This document shows, in pieces, positions 62,712 through 64,000 of a stretch of DNA of 64,000 bases. Position numbers and translations under genes: made by a program. Each line of letters opens with the position of its first letter. Positions within the stretch are counted from its first letter, which is position 1. The notes beneath the pieces are model-generated. The model was not told where the DNA came from. It saw nothing but the letters and a program-made list of their open reading frames with translations, and did no database searches. The stretch covers positions 1 to 64,000 of the forward strand of contig CAVURD010000034.1 of the NCBI GenBank assembly GCA_963743785.1, in the 5' to 3' direction. The DNA is from Bog-473 sp963743785. GTDB lineage: Bacteria > Actinomycetota > Acidimicrobiia > Acidimicrobiales > RAAP-2.

Positions 62712-63275
62712 ATGTCCGTGCCGCCGTCTTCTGGAACCGCACCCGACGTCGATACCGGGACGCGTCGGCCCTCTCGCCGACTGCACCCGGCCCTCGCGTC
62801 GCGCACGCGCATCGTCTCCGTGGCCATCGTGGTCGTCGTCGTGGGTGTGGGCGCTACCGCCATCATCGCCGTCCAAAGGCACGACGCCGCAGTCACCGCG
62901 GCAAAGCAGTCACTCGCTCAAGCTGACAGGACCCTTGCCGCCAGGTTCAACAGCTATACCCAGCGGACCAAGGTGTGCGAAGGAGTGGCCAATCCGTACA
63001 AGTGCATCGAATCCGCCGACCTGGCATTGGTACCTCACCTCAATGACTATGTGCGCTCACTGGGTCACGCGACGAGCGCCGGACTGGCGCAGAAGGTTGT
63101 CAACGTCGCGCACACCGATGCGGAGAACGCGGCCAAAGCGTTCCACATGGTGGGCGGCGCCGCGCCCACCAAAGCGGGCTACACCAACGCGGTGGCCCGA
63201 TCCGACCTCTTCAGCGTCGTCGACACCCTGCAGAACTCGGTGAATGCGGTCATCAGCCAGCTCAACCAGGGATGA
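62712..63275 (+). CDS. Membrane-anchored hypothetical protein
   Basis: 187 residues from the ATG at 62712 (62691 is also in frame). A Pro/Arg-rich N-terminus is followed by one transmembrane helix (IVSVAIVVVVVGVGATAII) and an extracytoplasmic helical domain with two cysteines (VCEGVANPYKCIESAD). There is no known family. It converges with the homoserine kinase gene, 19 bp apart. Confidence 0.6.
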   Translation: MSVPPSSGTAPDVDTGTRRPSRRLHPALASRTRIVSVAIVVVVVGVGATAIIAVQRHDAAVTAAKQSLAQADRTLAARFNSYTQRTKVCEGVANPYKCIESADLALVPHLNDYVRSLGHATSAGLAQKVVNVAHTDAENAAKAFHMVGGAAPTKAGYTNAVARSDLFSVVDTLQNSVNAVISQLNQG

Positions 63276-63294
63276 TCGACCTCCACCGGCTGCT

Positions 63295-64000
63295 TCATGC
63301 GGGCAACTCCGCCGCGTCGCCATAGACCAACCCATCTCGGTCAGCCTGTAACCGCAGCACGCTGGCCGCGAAGCCGAGCGTCGCCAGCGCGCCCTCGACG
63401 CGATCACACACGCCGCCCAGCGCGGTCTGGGTGGTGATACCCAAAAGGGTCGGTCCGGCCCCTGACCAGCACGAGGCCAGCGCACCAGCCTCCACCAACG
63501 CAGCCAGCAGGACCGGAGCCTCAGGGAACAGGGTCGTGCGCGCGTCTTGATGGAGGCGATCACCGGTCGCGGCCGAGGTGAGTACCGACGGTTCGGCCAA
63601 CCCGGCCAGCAGCAGGCCCATGCGCCCGAGATTGAAGGTGGCATCGGCTCGGGACACCGAGTCCGGCAGCACCCGTCGGGCCTCAGAGGTGGCCAACGAG
63701 CGATCGGGCACAACGGCGACAAAGGCCAACTGCTCGCTCAGCGCGAGCGGGGCAACCAGCGCCTTGGTCTCGACCATGGTGGCCGCAACCAGGCCCCCGA
63801 CGACACTCGCCGCGGCATTTTCCGGGTGGCCGTCATAGACGGCGGCCACGGCCAGCGGGTCCTCCGCCCCAGCCGCGCCCGCGGCGGCGGCGGCCAGAGC
63901 GGCCGACGATCCCAATCCCCGCGACACGGGAATTTGGGAATGTACGGTCACGGCGAAGCGGTCGTGCCCCAGGACACCGGCCACGACCCGTGCCGCCAGG
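63295..64000 (-). CDS. thrB: Homoserine kinase (partial, start beyond the window edge)
   Basis: The C-terminal 235 residues of a GHMP kinase. The ATP loop is PVSRGLGSSAALAAAAAGA, followed by NAAASVVGGLVAA and the C-terminal CWSGAGPTLLGI (GHMP_kinases_C). These match ThrB, which phosphorylates homoserine in threonine synthesis. The 5' end lies to the right of 64000. Confidence 0.88.
   Translation of the reverse strand, partial: LAARVVAGVLGHDRFAVTVHSQIPVSRGLGSSAALAAAAAGAAGAEDPLAVAAVYDGHPENAAASVVGGLVAATMVETKALVAPLALSEQLAFVAVVPDRSLATSEARRVLPDSVSRADATFNLGRMGLLLAGLAEPSVLTSAATGDRLHQDARTTLFPEAPVLLAALVEAGALASCWSGAGPTLLGITTQTALGGVCDRVEGALATLGFAASVLRLQADRDGLVYGDAAELPA

Noticed and set aside
1..64000. 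CRISPR array or cas genes
   Set aside because: The tandem repeats seen have 6-15 bp units without unique spacers, and no Cas protein is encoded.

Overview
The window is high-GC bacterial DNA. It most likely comes from an actinobacterium (phylum Actinomycetota, possibly Acidimicrobiia-like, which is a guess). The reasons are a WhiB regulator, the lexA / LysM division-inhibitor / nrdR arrangement, the miaB-miaA-dapF-hflX order, a RskA-type anti-sigma factor, a class E-type sortase, a 13E12-type HNH endonuclease and many GTG starts.

Layout. (1) 0.1-6.7 kb: a deazaflavin-type nitroreductase, a UvrD-like helicase with an HRDC tail (frameshifted), and a large secreted beta-helix protein ending in three copies of one repeat. 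(2) 6.7-21.4 kb: a loosely packed accessory stretch with long spacers. It holds GT-C/GT87-like membrane proteins, a secreted glycoside hydrolase with Ig-like modules, a collagen-like membrane protein, methyltransferase, VOC, sulfotransferase, GNAT and PhyH-type genes, tRNA-Val(GAC) and a DEDD exonuclease. (3) 21.6-27.2 kb: a cytochrome-oxidase/copper cluster in which blaI and an M56 peptidase diverge from ctaG, a SCO1 gene and a Met-rich DoxX-like fusion. It lies between two partial copies of the tRNA-Cys gene. (4) 27.2-35.5 kb: an integrative element bounded by a perfect 56-bp direct repeat of tRNA-Cys. A tyrosine integrase lies beside the intact tRNA-Cys(GCA), and the cargo includes WhiB, an SRAP peptidase, a PQQ-type propeller lipoprotein and a PadR/permease-prefix pair. 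(5) 35.6-64 kb: densely packed core genes: glnD, an L,D-transpeptidase, sortase, dinB, a PIG-L deacetylase, nrdR, a LysM protein, lexA, an Fpg/Nei glycosylase, a Nudix hydrolase, an ECF sigma/anti-sigma pair, a ferritin-like protein, a PHB-depolymerase-like esterase, lysine biosynthesis genes (dapE, dapD, dapC, dapF), hflX, miaA, miaB, and a homoserine kinase cut by the window edge.

Two signals cross gene boundaries. First, tRNA-Cys has been a repeated insertion target, leaving att remnants at 21.63 and 27.23 kb and the intact gene at 35.42 kb. Second, about ten single-base indels, several in C or G runs, break otherwise well-preserved reading frames between 1 and 38 kb, while 38-64 kb shows none. 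This means either local sequence error or real decay, and it must be settled before any of those genes is called dead.

The SOS hub at 44.1-45.4 kb is the clearest regulatory region, with five LexA-box-like palindromes between divergent lexA and a LysM cell-division-inhibitor-like gene.
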